Part shown: positions 47,801-58,005 of the stretch, piece by piece | Layout: each line of letters begins with the position of its first letter | Numbering within the stretch: the stretch's first letter is position 1 | Source: Chondrosia reniformis | Lineage: Eukaryota > Porifera > Demospongiae > Chondrillida > Chondrillidae | NCBI GenBank assembly: GCA_947172415.1 | Contig: OX359194.1 | Location: 868,001-932,000, forward strand | Reading direction: 5' to 3' | Length of the DNA: 64,000 nt | Notes under the pieces: generated by a model | Seen by the model: the letters and a program-made list of their open reading frames with translations, nothing else | Told to the model about the DNA's origin: nothing | Database searches by the model: none | Translations under genes and position numbers: made by a program

Positions 47801-50800
47801 TTGTATAAATATTGTATAATTGAATTGTATATATATATGATACCATTTTCTTACATGCTATGCCTATTCTGTAAAAGAGCCTATAGGGGAACTAAATCTG
47901 AAGAGAGCTTTGGATGAAGATACAGGAGTCTTTTCTTCCTTCTTTTCCCTTCTTTCATCTTCTTCTCCACTGGGTCAGACAGCCGTTTCTGGGAATTCCA
48001 CCCTTCATCATGATCCTGGGAGTCTATGTCTTTTTCTTTATCTTGATTTTCTGTGAATCCTATATGTTTTAGTTATACAGCAATACCCCCATGAGGGTTA
48101 CTGAATGACAAGCACTCCCCACTCGGGTGTGATGGATTGTTTTAACTGATTTATTTGCCGATCTAAGGGAGGGAAAGGTGTGATGATTGATTTTGCTATA
48201 TAGCATTGCTAAGTTTTTGAATTGGCCTGGAGCAACTTGGGTAATATGTGTATTGTTATTACTATTGATTGAATCATGCTGAACTTGATTAGATTTTTCA
48301 TTAACCCAATAAGATATAATTGCTCTCCATTAAGATATATTTGCTCTCCAATAAGATAATCGCCATCTGAATTGAAAGTGTCACCTCTCACAACAAATTG
48401 CAATTTTATAAAACATAGCAACAGCAAATAAATATTTATTCGTACATAAATTAAAAATGGAATGCTTTTTTTATGAAAAGTTACTTTGTAGACATTTTTG
48501 ACAAGTGCTTTATGTTATACCAATTATTTTGAAGGCATGAATGTTCTCTGTCACAGAAAGCTTTGATTGTAAAAAGTGACAAGTCAGGCACCCAATATCG
48601 TAATTGTAATCCAATCAAATACATTTTACATATGTTCATATGTACATATACGTATTATACAGTTCCCACTGGTAAACCTAAGAACTTCAGTTCCATTCCA
48701 AATATAACTTTTATAACTGTTGAATGGAGTGCACCAGATTTATGGAGGAGAAATGGAATCATCTTTCACTACATCATTGAATGGGGAGAGATTGGAAGCT
48801 TGACAACTCTCAACTACTCAGTACCTAATCCAACATTCAATACAACTGATGATCAGAGATATACATTTAGTGGTCTGGAGCCAATTACTGAATATACATT
48901 CAACATAGCAGCTGTCAATATCAATGGGACAGGACCAGTATTGAATGGAATGAGTACTACATTAGAAGAAGGTATGCAATTTGTTGTTTTTAATTTTTTT
49001 TGTCATATACATTTATATAGTAAGTCTTACTTCACCCACATGTATGTACATATTTATATACATGTAACATACATACGTATGTAGTACCTGGTCCAGTAAG
49101 GAACTTGACAAAGATTCCTAAGAATAATGATAATTCTATAACAATCTCTTGGGATCCTCCAGAACCATCAGATGGATACACTAGCATTAGTATATATATC
49201 ATCAGATATGGTGTACTGGACACAAGTGAAGTAGACACTACTGTTACTGTGTATACTGAAAAAACAATCAATAATTTGGGTATGTACGTATGTATGTATT
49301 ATATTATTATACATGTGATGTACATATTTAATGTTTTATATAATTAATTTAATTATCATATAGATCCAGGAATACCATATTACATTACTGTGTCAGCTGG
49401 GACTACTGGTGGAAATGGAAGCGAGACAGAAATTATTGTCTTTTCAAAAGAGGAAGGTAAACGTTCTTTTTCTAATTTCATATGTATTTAAATGCTATTC
49501 ATGCATTATATACGTATATAATATTGTGTATGTATCAACGTATTTTGTTAATATGGTATTACAATATGTATTATGCATCTATATACTAATATTCATGTTC
49601 AATTATATACGTATATATACGTATATGAACAGCAATAGCACAGATGGTTGTAACGTTAGGTTGATATTGGAGTTGCTATATAAATTAAAAGCTCTAAAAT
49701 AGTATATACATACGTACAGTACAAGTTGCAAAATACCATAATATTTTAATATTCTTTACAAAGGAACAAGGTTCTTAATTTCATATGTATATTAATTTGT
49801 CTATGTATTTATGTTATGTGGTATTATAATATGTATAACATATATACGTATGTGTTAAAACAAGCATACTGTAATTTGTGTTCTTAAAATTATATATTCG
49901 TGATTGCCTCAAACAGCAACAGATTTGCCTAGACCTAGAAAGTTTTTTAACAGAAAATTTATCACATAATTATTTCCCGGATTGTGATAACAGTGCTACA
50001 TGTACGTACGTATGTATAACGTATACACATATACATCTACAATATTATCATGATGTGCACTCTTAATAATAGCTCCAACTAAACCAGTAAATATTTCAAC
50101 AATCAAGACTGCATGGAGTGGTAACTCACTCAATATCAGTTGGGAACCACTAACTCTACATGAAGCAAGAGGATTTCCAGTGTTCTATATATACCTCAAT
50201 GATAGTAGTGGACCTGCTAAGAGAGAAATAGAACCAACAGCTAACACTACAGAATCAAGTATAGTGATTGAGGGATTGGATTCATCTCAGACTTACGTGC
50301 TAGCCATTGGAGTTGCCACTCGTGGTGGAGAGAATCTCACGGAAACAGGTATTATATAGAATGTTTGAGCATGCGAAATATAATATGCAAGCAGATTAAA
50401 TTGTTTGACTTGAGTTTCTAAAAAATCTGAGATTGTTGTACATATAAATATTTTATGGTGTATTTTGTTTCATTCATAGTAACAATACAGGGAATACCTC
50501 TTGCCCCACAAAGTACTTCTGCGGCAGTTGCAGCAGGTGTTGTGATTGTATTATTTCTGATAGCTGTTACTTCAATCATTGTTGTAATTGGACTAATCAT
50601 TGGTTACAAGTGAGTATAATGTACAGACTATAGACGTTAAGCAAACATAATCACTGGAAAATGTTATGCCAAACCAGCGAAGTGACCGAAGTCTAATCTG
50701 GCTGGGGGACCAAAGTCCTATTAAATTGGCACCTTTCACTTAGCCTTTGCAAGGCTCAGTGCAACTATAGATGCATATAGATACGTACAATAAGGCATAA

Positions 50801-53800
50801 TTTTATACACATATACAACTTTAATTGTTGATATTCATATTCATATATGTGCAAGGAGAGGTAAACTATCCAGATTTTCACCGGCACTTTCCTTTAAGAG
50901 AGCTATGAGAGAAGGAAAGGGATTTTCAGCAAATGATAATGGTGAGTCAATATATATTTTTTAGCAAGGCCACCAATTCAAAAATTGATAATATACAGAT
51001 AGAGTTAAAAGAAGTTTAAGACCAATTCCAAAAGAACAGTTTCTGACATATTTTAAACAAATGAGTGAAGAAAGAAATAGTGGCTTTGAGAATGAATATG
51101 AGGTATTGTATTATTGCACTTTAGTATACACATTCAGTACTTTTTTGGTATATATATAGACTATTGTTAATGATCCAAATGGAGTGGAAACTATTGCCAG
51201 AGGGCACAGAGATAAGAACAGATATGTCAACATATACACTTGTTAGCAAAGCATGTGATAATGGCTATATATGTACTTTCTAGTTGTATGTAAATATATA
51301 TAATGCAGATGTGGAAACTGCCTACATCTGTTATATACAAGATTAATGCAGTGAGGGACTATAAGTTTTATATATGGCTGCATAGCCTGAGAATATAGAT
51401 TTATTGTCATATGAAAGTTATACATATTTGCCATGTGAAATGATGTAATTTATGCATAAGATTTTACTTACATTTCAGTTGACCATTCCAGAGTAGTACT
51501 GTCTGTTCCTGATGAGAATGGAAGTGACTATATCAATGCTTCCTACATTGATGTGAGTGACTATTATACGTATACGTATATCTATATTATCGGATATACA
51601 CTTTCATTACCATAGATCCACATTCTAAGCCTCACAATTGGTTTAACTATACATATACATACGTATGTATAATATGTGAATGATTGTATTTTGAATTTTA
51701 TATTACAATATGTACATTCAACTTTACTGTAGGGCTACAACAGCACTAATTCATATATTGCATCGCAAGGTATTATAAATGATCTTTACATTTATGTAAG
51801 TTTATATTTTTAGCATTTCTTTTGTAAGGTCCAACACCAGACACAATATCAGACTTCTGGCAGATGATTTGGGATAGTAAGACTCCTGTTATTGTCATGT
51901 TGACACAACCTGAAGAGAATGGAAAGGTACTGTACATATTTTACATAAACATATGCAGTACTTACTATATAATATATATATACGTTCATGCAATCAAACT
52001 GATTATTACTAAAACAGTATATATTTGTATTGGAATAGAGGAAGTGTGAGTGTTACTGGAAAGATGATTCTGGAGAGCCTTACTGTCCAGGAAGAGGTTT
52101 TACAGTTGTAGTAAACAGATGTCTTAGCTTTGCTGATTATCAAATTCGCGAAATAACACTCAGAAATGTACGTACGTTGGCTGTGCTATATGGAATTTCA
52201 CTATTATAATTATGCATTTTCTAATAACATATAATATGTAAAAATGATAGAGGACTTAGTGAACTTTCTGTAGCAGGGCGAAATAATCGGAAAGCTCACT
52301 AATATCATAGTTACAACATTGCAATGAATCTCTATTCTTTCATATGCTAAAATGTTTATATAACACAATACAATAGTACAATTATACTGGTATTATATAT
52401 ATCTTGTCTTATCACATGTATATATAGGATGCAGTTCCCAACTCCAAATCTCACTATCTCCAACACTTCCTGTACACTGGATGGCCTGATCATGGAGTAC
52501 CTCAACATCCCTCGTCTCTGGTGCGTTTCACTCAGAAAGTCAGAAATGCTTACATGAACAGTCCATCTCCCATGGTGGTACACTGCAGGTGAGCAGAGCA
52601 TTCTGTGACCTGCATGTAACTGCTATTACCCCAATCTCAGTTATCAACATATACAGTGGAATCTCAGCCCTCACCAAATTAATCTCACTATATTGAATAT
52701 TGAATATTCACTATATTGAGTGTATATATCAGTATACAACTTCACTATACTGAGACATTCACTATAAACGATTTTATTATAATGAGATTCTACTGTATAT
52801 ACGTATGTAATACCAGTTTGATGCTAAGTGACTTAATGAATAATAACATTGTTAATTATAAGTTTATATGTGTGAATCCATTGCCTGAAAGTATAAACAG
52901 CTCACAGTTTGAGATATGTTATGATATGAATGGTTGATACTGTGATATTATATAGGGTATACATAAGTGTATATAATGTTTTCTGCTAACTGATAAAAAG
53001 GATATACAGTAAGTAATGGCATTTTATAGATAATTCATTTGATACCAACTCAATGAATCATTACTAATTTAATATATCATTACTAATATAAATTATTACT
53101 GATGTTTTGACCACTGTGGCCTTAATTGGAAGGTTGTAATTGAATGAATTATCAATATAATGTCTAGCAGCCATCTTTGAATGCCATTTCGTGATTAAAT
53201 GGACAGGTATTAGTAGATGCTCACATTTTACATATTTTTCTTGATTACTTTGACAAATCTTTAAAATTAATGTACTATATGTGCATAATACAGTGCTGGA
53301 GTAGGTCGTACTGGTACATTCATCACTATTGATGCCATGATACAGAGATTGAAGGAGAGAGATGATCTCAACATTTATGAGTTTGTTACTGAAATGAGAT
53401 CAAAGAGGACCTTCATGGTTCAGAATCAGGTGAATATCGTCATTCTAATATGTGACAGTCAAACCATGCTGACTTAATAAATGTAGATTGTTACGTACGT
53501 ATATGTATCTTCTCACGCAGGCAAACTGAATTCTGTATAATATTCTTACATACAATATTCTATATATAAAAGGTATATATTCATATATAGGATCAGTATG
53601 TCTTCATACACGAAGCTATGAGTGACTATTTGACCTGCGGAGATACTGCTCTGCAAACACATGAGTTGAGAATGACTATACAGGACTTGGAAACAGTTCA
53701 ATCAGGAAAGAAAGGAACTGGATTTAAGCTCCAATTTGAGGTGATTGCTTTGAAATATTTAGACATACGTACAGTGAATGTATCATATTGTTTTACATGA

Positions 53801-56175
53801 CTTATCCATACATATTATGCTAGACAGGGCAGAACTTGTGGCCAAAAGGGACCAAAAGGAAAAATTTTCAAAATGTAGAGGGGGGGGAATGGTATGAGGG
53901 TGTCGAAGCAGTTTAGGGAGTTTCCAAAAGTCTAGGGGAGGGGCAAAATCAATCCCACTCACCCTCTATGTAGCCCTACTAGAGTATATACTAGATTCTA
54001 TACCAAAATATTTTTATTCTATATATATTTCCGTACCATATTATTATGCAAATGGAAGATGAGGATCTATACATATCTTCCTACCCAAAGGCTATACTGT
54101 ATATGGAATCTGATATCTACATAGTGTATACACATGCATACACCTAAGCTTTATCTTAAATTCTTTTAACCACAATATTTACCCGTAATTCTGACAAATT
54201 GTCATTGATTTTGAATGTTCTGATGGAGCTGCTTACACTATGTATAATATTTTCTATTTAGATGCTGGCAAATGTAAGTAAAACTGTTAATGCTGAAGAC
54301 AAAAACTTTTCAAAAAAAGTAGTGATTGCTAAGAAAAATCGTTACAAGGATAAGTTTCCTTGTAAGTCCTGAGTGCAATATTGCTGAAAACTGTGTTTTT
54401 GTTCATGATTATATGACTCTAATGATAGATATATGTATGACATTTTACCCATGCTCTAATAAACTAGATTACGTGAAGTACATCATGATTTCCGGGAAGA
54501 GTCAGGAAAATGGAGGAAGCTACTATAATTCATCATACGTTAATGTTAGTAAACATAATAATAATAGTATAATTAATGTTTTTATGTACGTATATATTAA
54601 AGTGATAAGGATTGTTTGTTGCAATCATGATTTAATCCAGAGGTAAATATTATTGAGCAACAGCAACATAAATTATTGATAATAGAATGTTTCAACCCAT
54701 AGGTCTTCATCAGGAAACAACGTTCTATTATCAATAATTTATGTTGCTGTTGCTCAATAATACCTCTGGATTAAATGTATATATTAGTACAACATTCATA
54801 TATATATAAAGTTTATTATGGCAAATGTCACAAATGATAAATCCTTTATATACGTATGTAATTCTATTAACCCATGCATAACAATATATTATAATATAAT
54901 AACAAAACTCTATACTCTACAGAGCTATTCCACTCCACGAGCCTTTATAGCTGCTCAGTCACCTATGAGTAACACAAGAGATGACTTTTGGGAAGTTGTC
55001 TGGCAAACTAAACCTCTGACCATTGTTCTACTCTGTGACTTTAATGAAATGGGAATAGTTAGTTCAATGATATATATATAGCATACGTATATATTTTATG
55101 ATTTTTAGTTTTCCTTATATAGCGTTTATGTACGTACTGCATGTATGTATATGTATAAATTTATCATTCACTTTATGCATGATTTCAGGAGACATGCTGC
55201 AACTTCTGGCCTAAAGAGAAGCTTGTCAAGGAAGAGTACAGTTTCTTGAGAATAGAAACCATTCACATTCAGAAACATATCGGCTACACTCAGTACTCCA
55301 TCAATGTATCAGACAAAAATATGGTAAAGTGATTGTAATAGATTTAAAATTGAATACTAGTTAATGCATACATATATATCATATTGGGAAAAATATCCAT
55401 TTTGAAAATAAATTGAAGCCTTATCATTTAAGTTGTTATTGTGTATGTATTATGTTACTAATTAAGTTGGTTTCATATTCCAAACAGCCTGACCCTAACC
55501 CACATGAGATCACACTTTTCCACACTAAAGAATGGAAGAGAGATACTCAACCACAACTATCTCCTTTGTTGAGCATGATGGGTGAAGTACAAAAGATACA
55601 ACAGGAACAGAACAGACCTTGTGTTGTAATGTGCAAGTTAGTGGAATGAATGAATGATACAATGTCTAATAAATACATTAAGCAAACATTATATGTGGAG
55701 TGGTATAATTATATATGTAGATTGAACAGGAGATTTCTATTATAAATCAAAATATTTAGCGTTGGTTTGTTTAGTGCGAGTAAGTATAAAACTACGTACA
55801 CACTGTACATGTATAACAGTCAATACATTTGTTATTCTTTTTAATTGCAGTGATGGTATGGGTCGAACTGGTGTGTTCATTACTGCTATGTCTGAGATTG
55901 AGAGAGTCAAAGTTGAAGGAGAAATTGACTTATTTCAGACTGTCAAAGCCATTAGAGTACAAAGACCCAACATGGTCTCCACTGTGGTGAGTTATATATA
56001 AAGCTTTCTTCAAAGTTTTTTTAAATTCCTATTGCATACTATATTATTATAGAAGATGTAATTCACTTCCACTTTATATGTATGATTAATCCAGGATCAG
56101 TACAAGTTGTGTCATGAGATTCTTCAAGCTTACTTGGATTCATTTGATACTTATGCTAACTTCAAGGCTGTGTGA
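32783..56175 (+). CDS. Gene B: receptor-type protein tyrosine phosphatase (2 Ig, 9 FN3, TM, D1-D2)
   Basis: Paralogue of gene A, same orientation and predicted role. Exons: 32783-32846, 35299-35604, 36654-36947, 42242-42568, 44171-44473, 45710-45982, 46757-47023, 47144-47437, 47509-47784, 48663-48971, 49085-49279, 49364-49456, 50073-50348, 50480-50609, 50856-50941, 50999-51102, 51160-51241, 51479-51552, 51733-51769, 51829-51926, 52039-52167, 52428-52588, 53294-53429, 53591-53740, 54262-54361, 54468-54544, 54923-55057, 55189-55323, 55488-55636, 55851-55986, 56095-56175. They total 5277 nt (1758 aa plus TGA), phases consistent. Signal peptide 1-21; Ig 22-221; FN3 about 222-1092; TM within 1093-1136; D1 to about 1488 (WPD Asp 1360, Cys 1392); D2 1489-1758 (Cys 1686). 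It lacks A's first Ig-Ig-FN3 module and hosts a Penelope-like element in intron 3. Confidence 0.9.
33829..33960. repeat. B-specific short TIR insertion inside the LINE fossil
   Basis: Absent from the matching site in gene A (near 4065). Starts AGTGTGATGGCAAATTCGTA and ends ACGTTT-free GTTTCGTGACACACACT; CTACCAAAAATGG on the left mirrors CCATTTTTGGAGGGGGTAC on the right. About 130 bp, MITE-like, inserted after the A/B duplication. Confidence 0.55.
34835..34893 (+). mobile_element. Minimal Penelope 3'-tail insertion inside the LINE fossil
   Basis: TTTACAGAATAGGCATAGCA, then TGTAGGAAAATGGTAT and TTAGATTTTTCATG, equals the last ~55 nt of the pLTR at 42075-42137. At the empty site in gene A (near 5133) the sequence is simply TTCATGTCACC; here TCATG stands on both sides of the insert, a likely 5-bp target duplication. 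Confidence 0.6.
35778..36555. repeat. MITE (CACGTTACC family) split by a nested element
   Basis: Starts TATATCACGTTACCTGGGCA and resumes at about 36490 with CCACACTCAAGTTTGG, ending CTTGAGTGTGGTATAA. Between lies the ACCGTAAATC element listed next. Confidence 0.6.
35911..36482. mobile_element. Nested TIR element (ACCGTAAATCTT) with a perfect 20-bp hairpin
   Basis: Left end ACCGTAAATCTTTTAAAAAT, right end (inverse) AATTTTTAGAAGATTTACGG plus T, flanked by TATA-like target bases. About 570 bp and G+C-richer than its surroundings. At 36236-36280 is a perfect hairpin: 20-nt arm CCATAGATACTCTATACTCC, loop ATAAC, exact inverse arm. No transposase was recognised. Confidence 0.7.
37295..37640. mobile_element. 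Partial copy of the TTATACCACGGCGC-family element in gene B
   Basis: Aligns with 20258-20600 in gene A: same CTTCTTATCGTTATTTTGG block, the ATGGCTCATCTAGCGTCTGG block, and the TTGCCCCGGCAA end. The right arm is missing. It has an independent position relative to the gene, so it is a separate insertion. Confidence 0.6.
37380..37535 (+). CDS. Small Cys-rich reading frame in a TIR element (hypothetical)
   Basis: A 51-codon frame from ATG (37380) to TAA (37533-37535). The centre reads [20 protein letters not shown], with CxC, CxxC and CxxxC spacings suggestive of a metal-binding knuckle. The copy in gene A (from about 20335) keeps nearly all these residues but has a stop after seven codons. I do not recognise a family. 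It may be the remnant of the element's larger protein or a chance frame; no promoter was seen. Confidence 0.25.
   Translation: MAHLASGWFCLNADDFIECSCPDYYNCPKCKENCPPPPRRKVLVYHIWAGI
37790..37980 (-). mobile_element. Penelope pLTR relic orthologous to 10100-10240
   Basis: Shares with gene A the minus-strand CACTGCTGAAGGGTGGAATT and CCCTGAAACAGCTGTCTGG, plus flanking AACTGAAATACAATTTTC and TTTGAGTGAATAATCAT. It lies in the same relative intron (Ig2 to FN3). It predates the A/B duplication. Confidence 0.65.
38210..38625 (+). repeat. Penelope left pLTR
   Basis: Starts TTACCTGTACAAGCAAG and ends TTAGATTTTCATGTG. It holds a TTGGCGCCAAAATAGTGTAT-ATAAGGCC stretch that could include a TATA-like promoter, then the hammerhead core at 38429-38473. 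Its 63-codon frame at 38374-38565 overlaps the ribozyme and is probably not a protein. Confidence 0.8.
38429..38473 (+). ncRNA. Hammerhead-ribozyme-like motif, left pLTR
   Basis: Order of elements: stem I 5' strand GGATCA, box CTGATGA, stem II GGG/CCC around TGGAATT, box GAAA, tiny stem III C-GGCT-G, cleavage triplet GTC, stem I 3' strand TGACCC. Stem I pairs 5 of 6 bases. The A next to CTGATGA faces an A before GAAA, a mismatch that weakens stem II. Type I hammerheads with minimal stem III are known in Penelope pLTRs. Read by eye; no folding energy was computed. Confidence 0.7.
38626..38751 (+). other. Penelope 5' leader
   Basis: Unique sequence between the left pLTR and the first ATG of the element; no feature recognised. 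Confidence 0.4.
38752..39225 (+). CDS. Penelope N-terminal region with GIY-YIG endonuclease
   Basis: Encodes a Pro/Ser/Gly-rich leader, a Cys cluster ([24 protein letters not shown]) and a GIY-YIG-type core ([20 protein letters not shown], then [11 protein letters not shown]). In this family the endonuclease nicks the target for reverse transcription. The frame is lost near 39165-39180. The adjacent frame continues with [20 protein letters not shown], which is the expected downstream part, so this is one gene broken by a frameshift. Confidence 0.75.
   Translation: MTSTKYRDRIPAGRSPGLTSSPSLGKGRVPGDEKLANSPPSVGRGVPTGGQASPSLIKKCSNKRCKTCPSLVTGPTFKSSVTGRTYQVRSPCGPLGCQSRNVVYLITCKRCDVQYVGETSQMLRSRMNNHRTSTKGFKPLYIFTITLILITIVLMMP
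39222..41682 (+). pseudogene. Penelope reverse transcriptase region (one stop, one frameshift)
   Basis: Frame 39222-40373 has a long N-terminal RT extension (for example [18 protein letters not shown] at its end). A single TAA at 40371-40373 separates it from 40440-41291 in the same frame, which holds the RT core: [60 protein letters not shown] and the catalytic YRYIDDLL at about 41139-41162. A frameshift near 41260-41280 moves the C-terminal part into frame 41146-41682 ([20 protein letters not shown]). No second endonuclease follows, which confirms the permuted layout. Confidence 0.85.
41721..42137 (+). repeat. Penelope right pLTR
   Basis: Direct repeat of 38210-38625 at an offset of 3511 nt, with one substitution (A to G) and one extra T noticed. 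Immediately downstream, GGATCATATTATAAGTACAG rejoins the intron sequence shared with gene A. Confidence 0.8.
41940..41984 (+). ncRNA. Hammerhead-ribozyme-like motif, right pLTR
   Basis: Identical in its core to the left copy: CTGATGA, GGG/CCC stem II, GAAA, C-GGCT-G, GTC. Two such sites one element-length apart would release unit-length RNA if active. Confidence 0.7.
42725..42840. repeat. Foldback/MITE fragment
   Basis: AAAACAAGACACTGATTATA at one side and CACTTCTGTGTTTGGGCGCG at the other relate it to the elements at 11170-11310 and 15530-15715, in opposite orientation. Confidence 0.45.
42884..44068. mobile_element. Long-TIR element (CAGTGCAAGTTACAA) in gene B
   Basis: The left arm, about 42891-43052, starts CAGTGCAAGTTACAATATAC and runs through AAGAAAGGACCTAGAAACAA to TTTAGGCCTCCG. 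It is inverted at about 43891-44063, ending TATTGTAACTTTCACTG. The arms are about 170 bp and well matched. The central 0.8 kb has no recognised ORF; its right part (43625-43860) also ends GTAACTTGCACTG, suggesting an element within the element. Confidence 0.75.
44700..44962. repeat. MITE copy (CACGTTACC family), inverted
   Basis: Begins TTATACCACACTCAAGTGTG, has a second CTTGAGTGTGGTATAA palindrome arm near 44785-44800, and ends GGTTGCCCTGGTAACATGAT. This is the reverse orientation of the copy at 1725-1945. Followed at once by a CAGTAAAACGTCTATTAACG end related to the pogo-like MITE at 20695. Confidence 0.6.
45065..45560. repeat. MITE copy related to 27281-27665, with both ends
   Basis: Starts GCGCAAGTTACAAATTTAAA and ends TTTGTTACTTGTACTG, an imperfect TIR pair. 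The interior matches the A-B spacer copy (GAACACATGGTCTACCAAT). Confidence 0.6.
47858..48065 (-). mobile_element. Penelope pLTR fragment, reverse orientation
   Basis: The reverse complement of about half the pLTR, close in sequence to the intact element. The hammerhead region (about 47972-48018) has lost the C of CTGATGA (ATCATGATGA) but keeps the stem II and GAAAC-GGCT-GTC parts. Lies in the intron after FN3 exon 47509-47784. Confidence 0.75.
50480..50941 (+). other. Gene B transmembrane and juxtamembrane exons
   Basis: Exons 50480-50609 and 50856-50941 encode the same TM helix as gene A ([20 protein letters not shown]) and the same basic juxtamembrane segment, with one conservative change (IIAYK to IIGYK). 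Confidence 0.9.
50999..53740 (+). other. Gene B phosphatase domain D1 (predicted active)
   Basis: Same nine-exon structure as gene A with all catalytic motifs kept: [63 protein letters not shown] (Asp 1360), [14 protein letters not shown] (Cys 1392), MVQNQDQYVF. The acceptor at 51479 changes TYDHSRV to TFDHSRV. The last D1 exon is two codons shorter than in A (LETVQSG versus LESITVQSG). Confidence 0.92.
53815..53985. repeat. B-specific insertion of unknown type in an intron
   Basis: Compared with the matching gene A intron (near 24550-24590), gene B has about 170 extra bases including a GAGGGGGGGGAATGGTATGA run and AGTCTAGGGGAGGGGCAAAA. No TIR or coding sequence is evident. Confidence 0.45.
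54262..56175 (+). other. Gene B phosphatase domain D2 (predicted inactive)
   Basis: Exons 54262-54361 to 56095-56175, near-identical to gene A. The same degenerate sites occur: EWKRD in place of WPD, MCNDGMGRTG in place of HCSAGxGRTG (Cys 1686), and MVSTVDQY at the Q-loop. The shared substitutions mean inactivation preceded the duplication, and retention of the fold suggests a regulatory or binding role. Confidence 0.88.
54640..54770. repeat. Foldback repeat in gene B D2 intron
   Basis: Orthologue of 25395-25523. The right arm ATTTATGTTGCTGTTGCTCA is an even better inverse of the left arm than in gene A. Confidence 0.7.
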
Positions 56176-56234
56176 ACGAGTGTAAACATTCGGAGTGTCT
56201 GTTTTTTCTTTTTCACATTAAATAACTAGGGCCA

Positions 56235-56240
56235 AATAAA
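56235..56240 (+). promoter_or_regulatory. Possible poly(A) signal of gene B
   Basis: AATAAA 60 nt after the stop codon. The equivalent site downstream of gene A has changed (AATTAAT), so A may use another signal. Weak evidence in such AT-rich DNA. Confidence 0.35.
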
Positions 56241-58005
56241 TATTTGTGTAAGGTTGTTCTATAACTTCATATCATATGTATGCTAAGCCTTGTGTTTTTG
56301 TGAGGAAAATGATTTTGTGATGAACGTACATACGTATATACTGAAATGACAACATCATCACATCTGCATATATAAATGTATGAATGATATATATATATAG
56401 ACTAATATTAAACTTCAGAAACATGTAATTTGACTATATTCTTACGTATATACAAGGTTAATTCTAAGTCTATAAATTAAAAATATAACTTTTTTTCTCT
56501 TTATGATACTGATTTAATACAATCCACTATACAGTATATATATTTAAGAATATTTCAAATTCCTTTAAGTATATACTAACTACAATACATGTGTATAAGA
56601 ATTATTATGATCTGAGCAATGTGCATGATCCTCTTCGAAATCCTACATAACATGCATATGTATGTACGGTTTAGACTTATAAATATATAAGTGTTTGGGT
56701 TTAGACTTACCTCAGAATGAAAATACTCCTCTAATGGAAACCTTGTAAGTGAAATACAAGCAATCAACAGTTACTATTTTAAGTTCATATCATGTTTGAC
56801 TATAAAAATTTATCTAAGGGACTAGCCACAAGCATGATAACCATAATTCGTATGCCACTTGTATAGAAGTCGCAAATTCTACATGCACCACATGTTATGT
56901 ATAATTTACTGTATACTTACATATGCACATACGTACATTATAGATATAGTATTCTTTGTATTAAAATTTTGTGGTTGTGTTTTTCAAAACACCAGAAGCT
57001 GAAAATGGTTTTCCTAATGAAAGCATAATATTATACGTATGTACAGTACATACTGATTCCTATTTCAACAATCACATATAATAATGTTGCTTGTTATTGC
57101 TTCTTAATTAATTAAATTATTGATTGAATATTTATACAAATATGGTTAAATATAATTTGGCTATTACATGGCTATATATTATGTACGTATATTATATATC
57201 AGTCAATAATTATCATGTGCAATAATTTTAAGCCTAAGAGCAGACTATATATTATTATGCAGCAAATTCATTCAATAGGGATACAAATATGTATCTCTCC
57301 CCTAAGAATAATAGAATGCATATTCCATCAACTCCCCTGTATTGTCAGTTAAAGGCTAAAGGTATGCTTGGTGTATACTTATATAGTATTGCCTCATACC
57401 ATCCTTTCCACGTACAGACTGTCACTGTTACACATTATTTAGATTCATTTTAAACTATAAAATTTGAAAAGACTTACATGTATGTAGACATATATAATTT
57501 GTCTTTCCACTTGTGAATGGACAATCTTTGGCATGAAAACAAACTATTACCTATAGCTTTTGTAATAAACGTAAATGGTATAATAAACATGCATGCAATA
57601 GCAGGGATTTTATAAATGCACACTTCTAAGGCTTGAAGTATATTAAAGCCTAAAAATCCTTTCCTGATATTTAAAGACTTCATTTAAGAAGTACTAGTAC
57701 TAGTAATAGAACGAAAATAGTGAATTTGTACAAACTATAACTCAGTTTTTAGTTCTTCTATATATGCACTGCTCTCGATCAAGTACAAGCTATACTTGCA
57801 GTTAAAAGCTTGATTGTTTTCAGCTACAGAAGACAGTAAATTTGTACAATTACAGATGTAGGTTTCTGATACTATATTTCTGCATGCCTATATATATACA
57901 GTCATACTGTCTAATATGGGCTTGTAAAACCATTCTAAATTATGAATATAATGTATTTTTCCTGTTCATTCATCCAGAATCCTTTATTTTTTCATGAAAG
58001 AGAGG
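56241..58005. other. B-C spacer, nothing recognised
   Basis: About 1.8 kb of AT-rich intergenic sequence, much shorter than the A-B spacer. No gene, RNA or clear repeat arm was found. It should hold gene C's promoter and does not resemble the A/B 5' flank. Confidence 0.5.

Larger units (their letters stand above)
42242..50348 (+). other. Gene B FN3 array (9 FN3 domains)
   Basis: Exons 42242-42568, 44171-44473, 45710-45982, 46757-47023, 47144-47437, 47509-47784, 48663-48971, the split pair 49085-49279 plus 49364-49456, and 50073-50348, all starting and ending in phase 1. Signatures: [109 protein letters not shown]. Units at 47509 and 48663 have no equivalent in gene A. The Cys-containing unit 46757-47023 ([15 protein letters not shown]) matches A's 15797-16063 closely. 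Confidence 0.86.
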
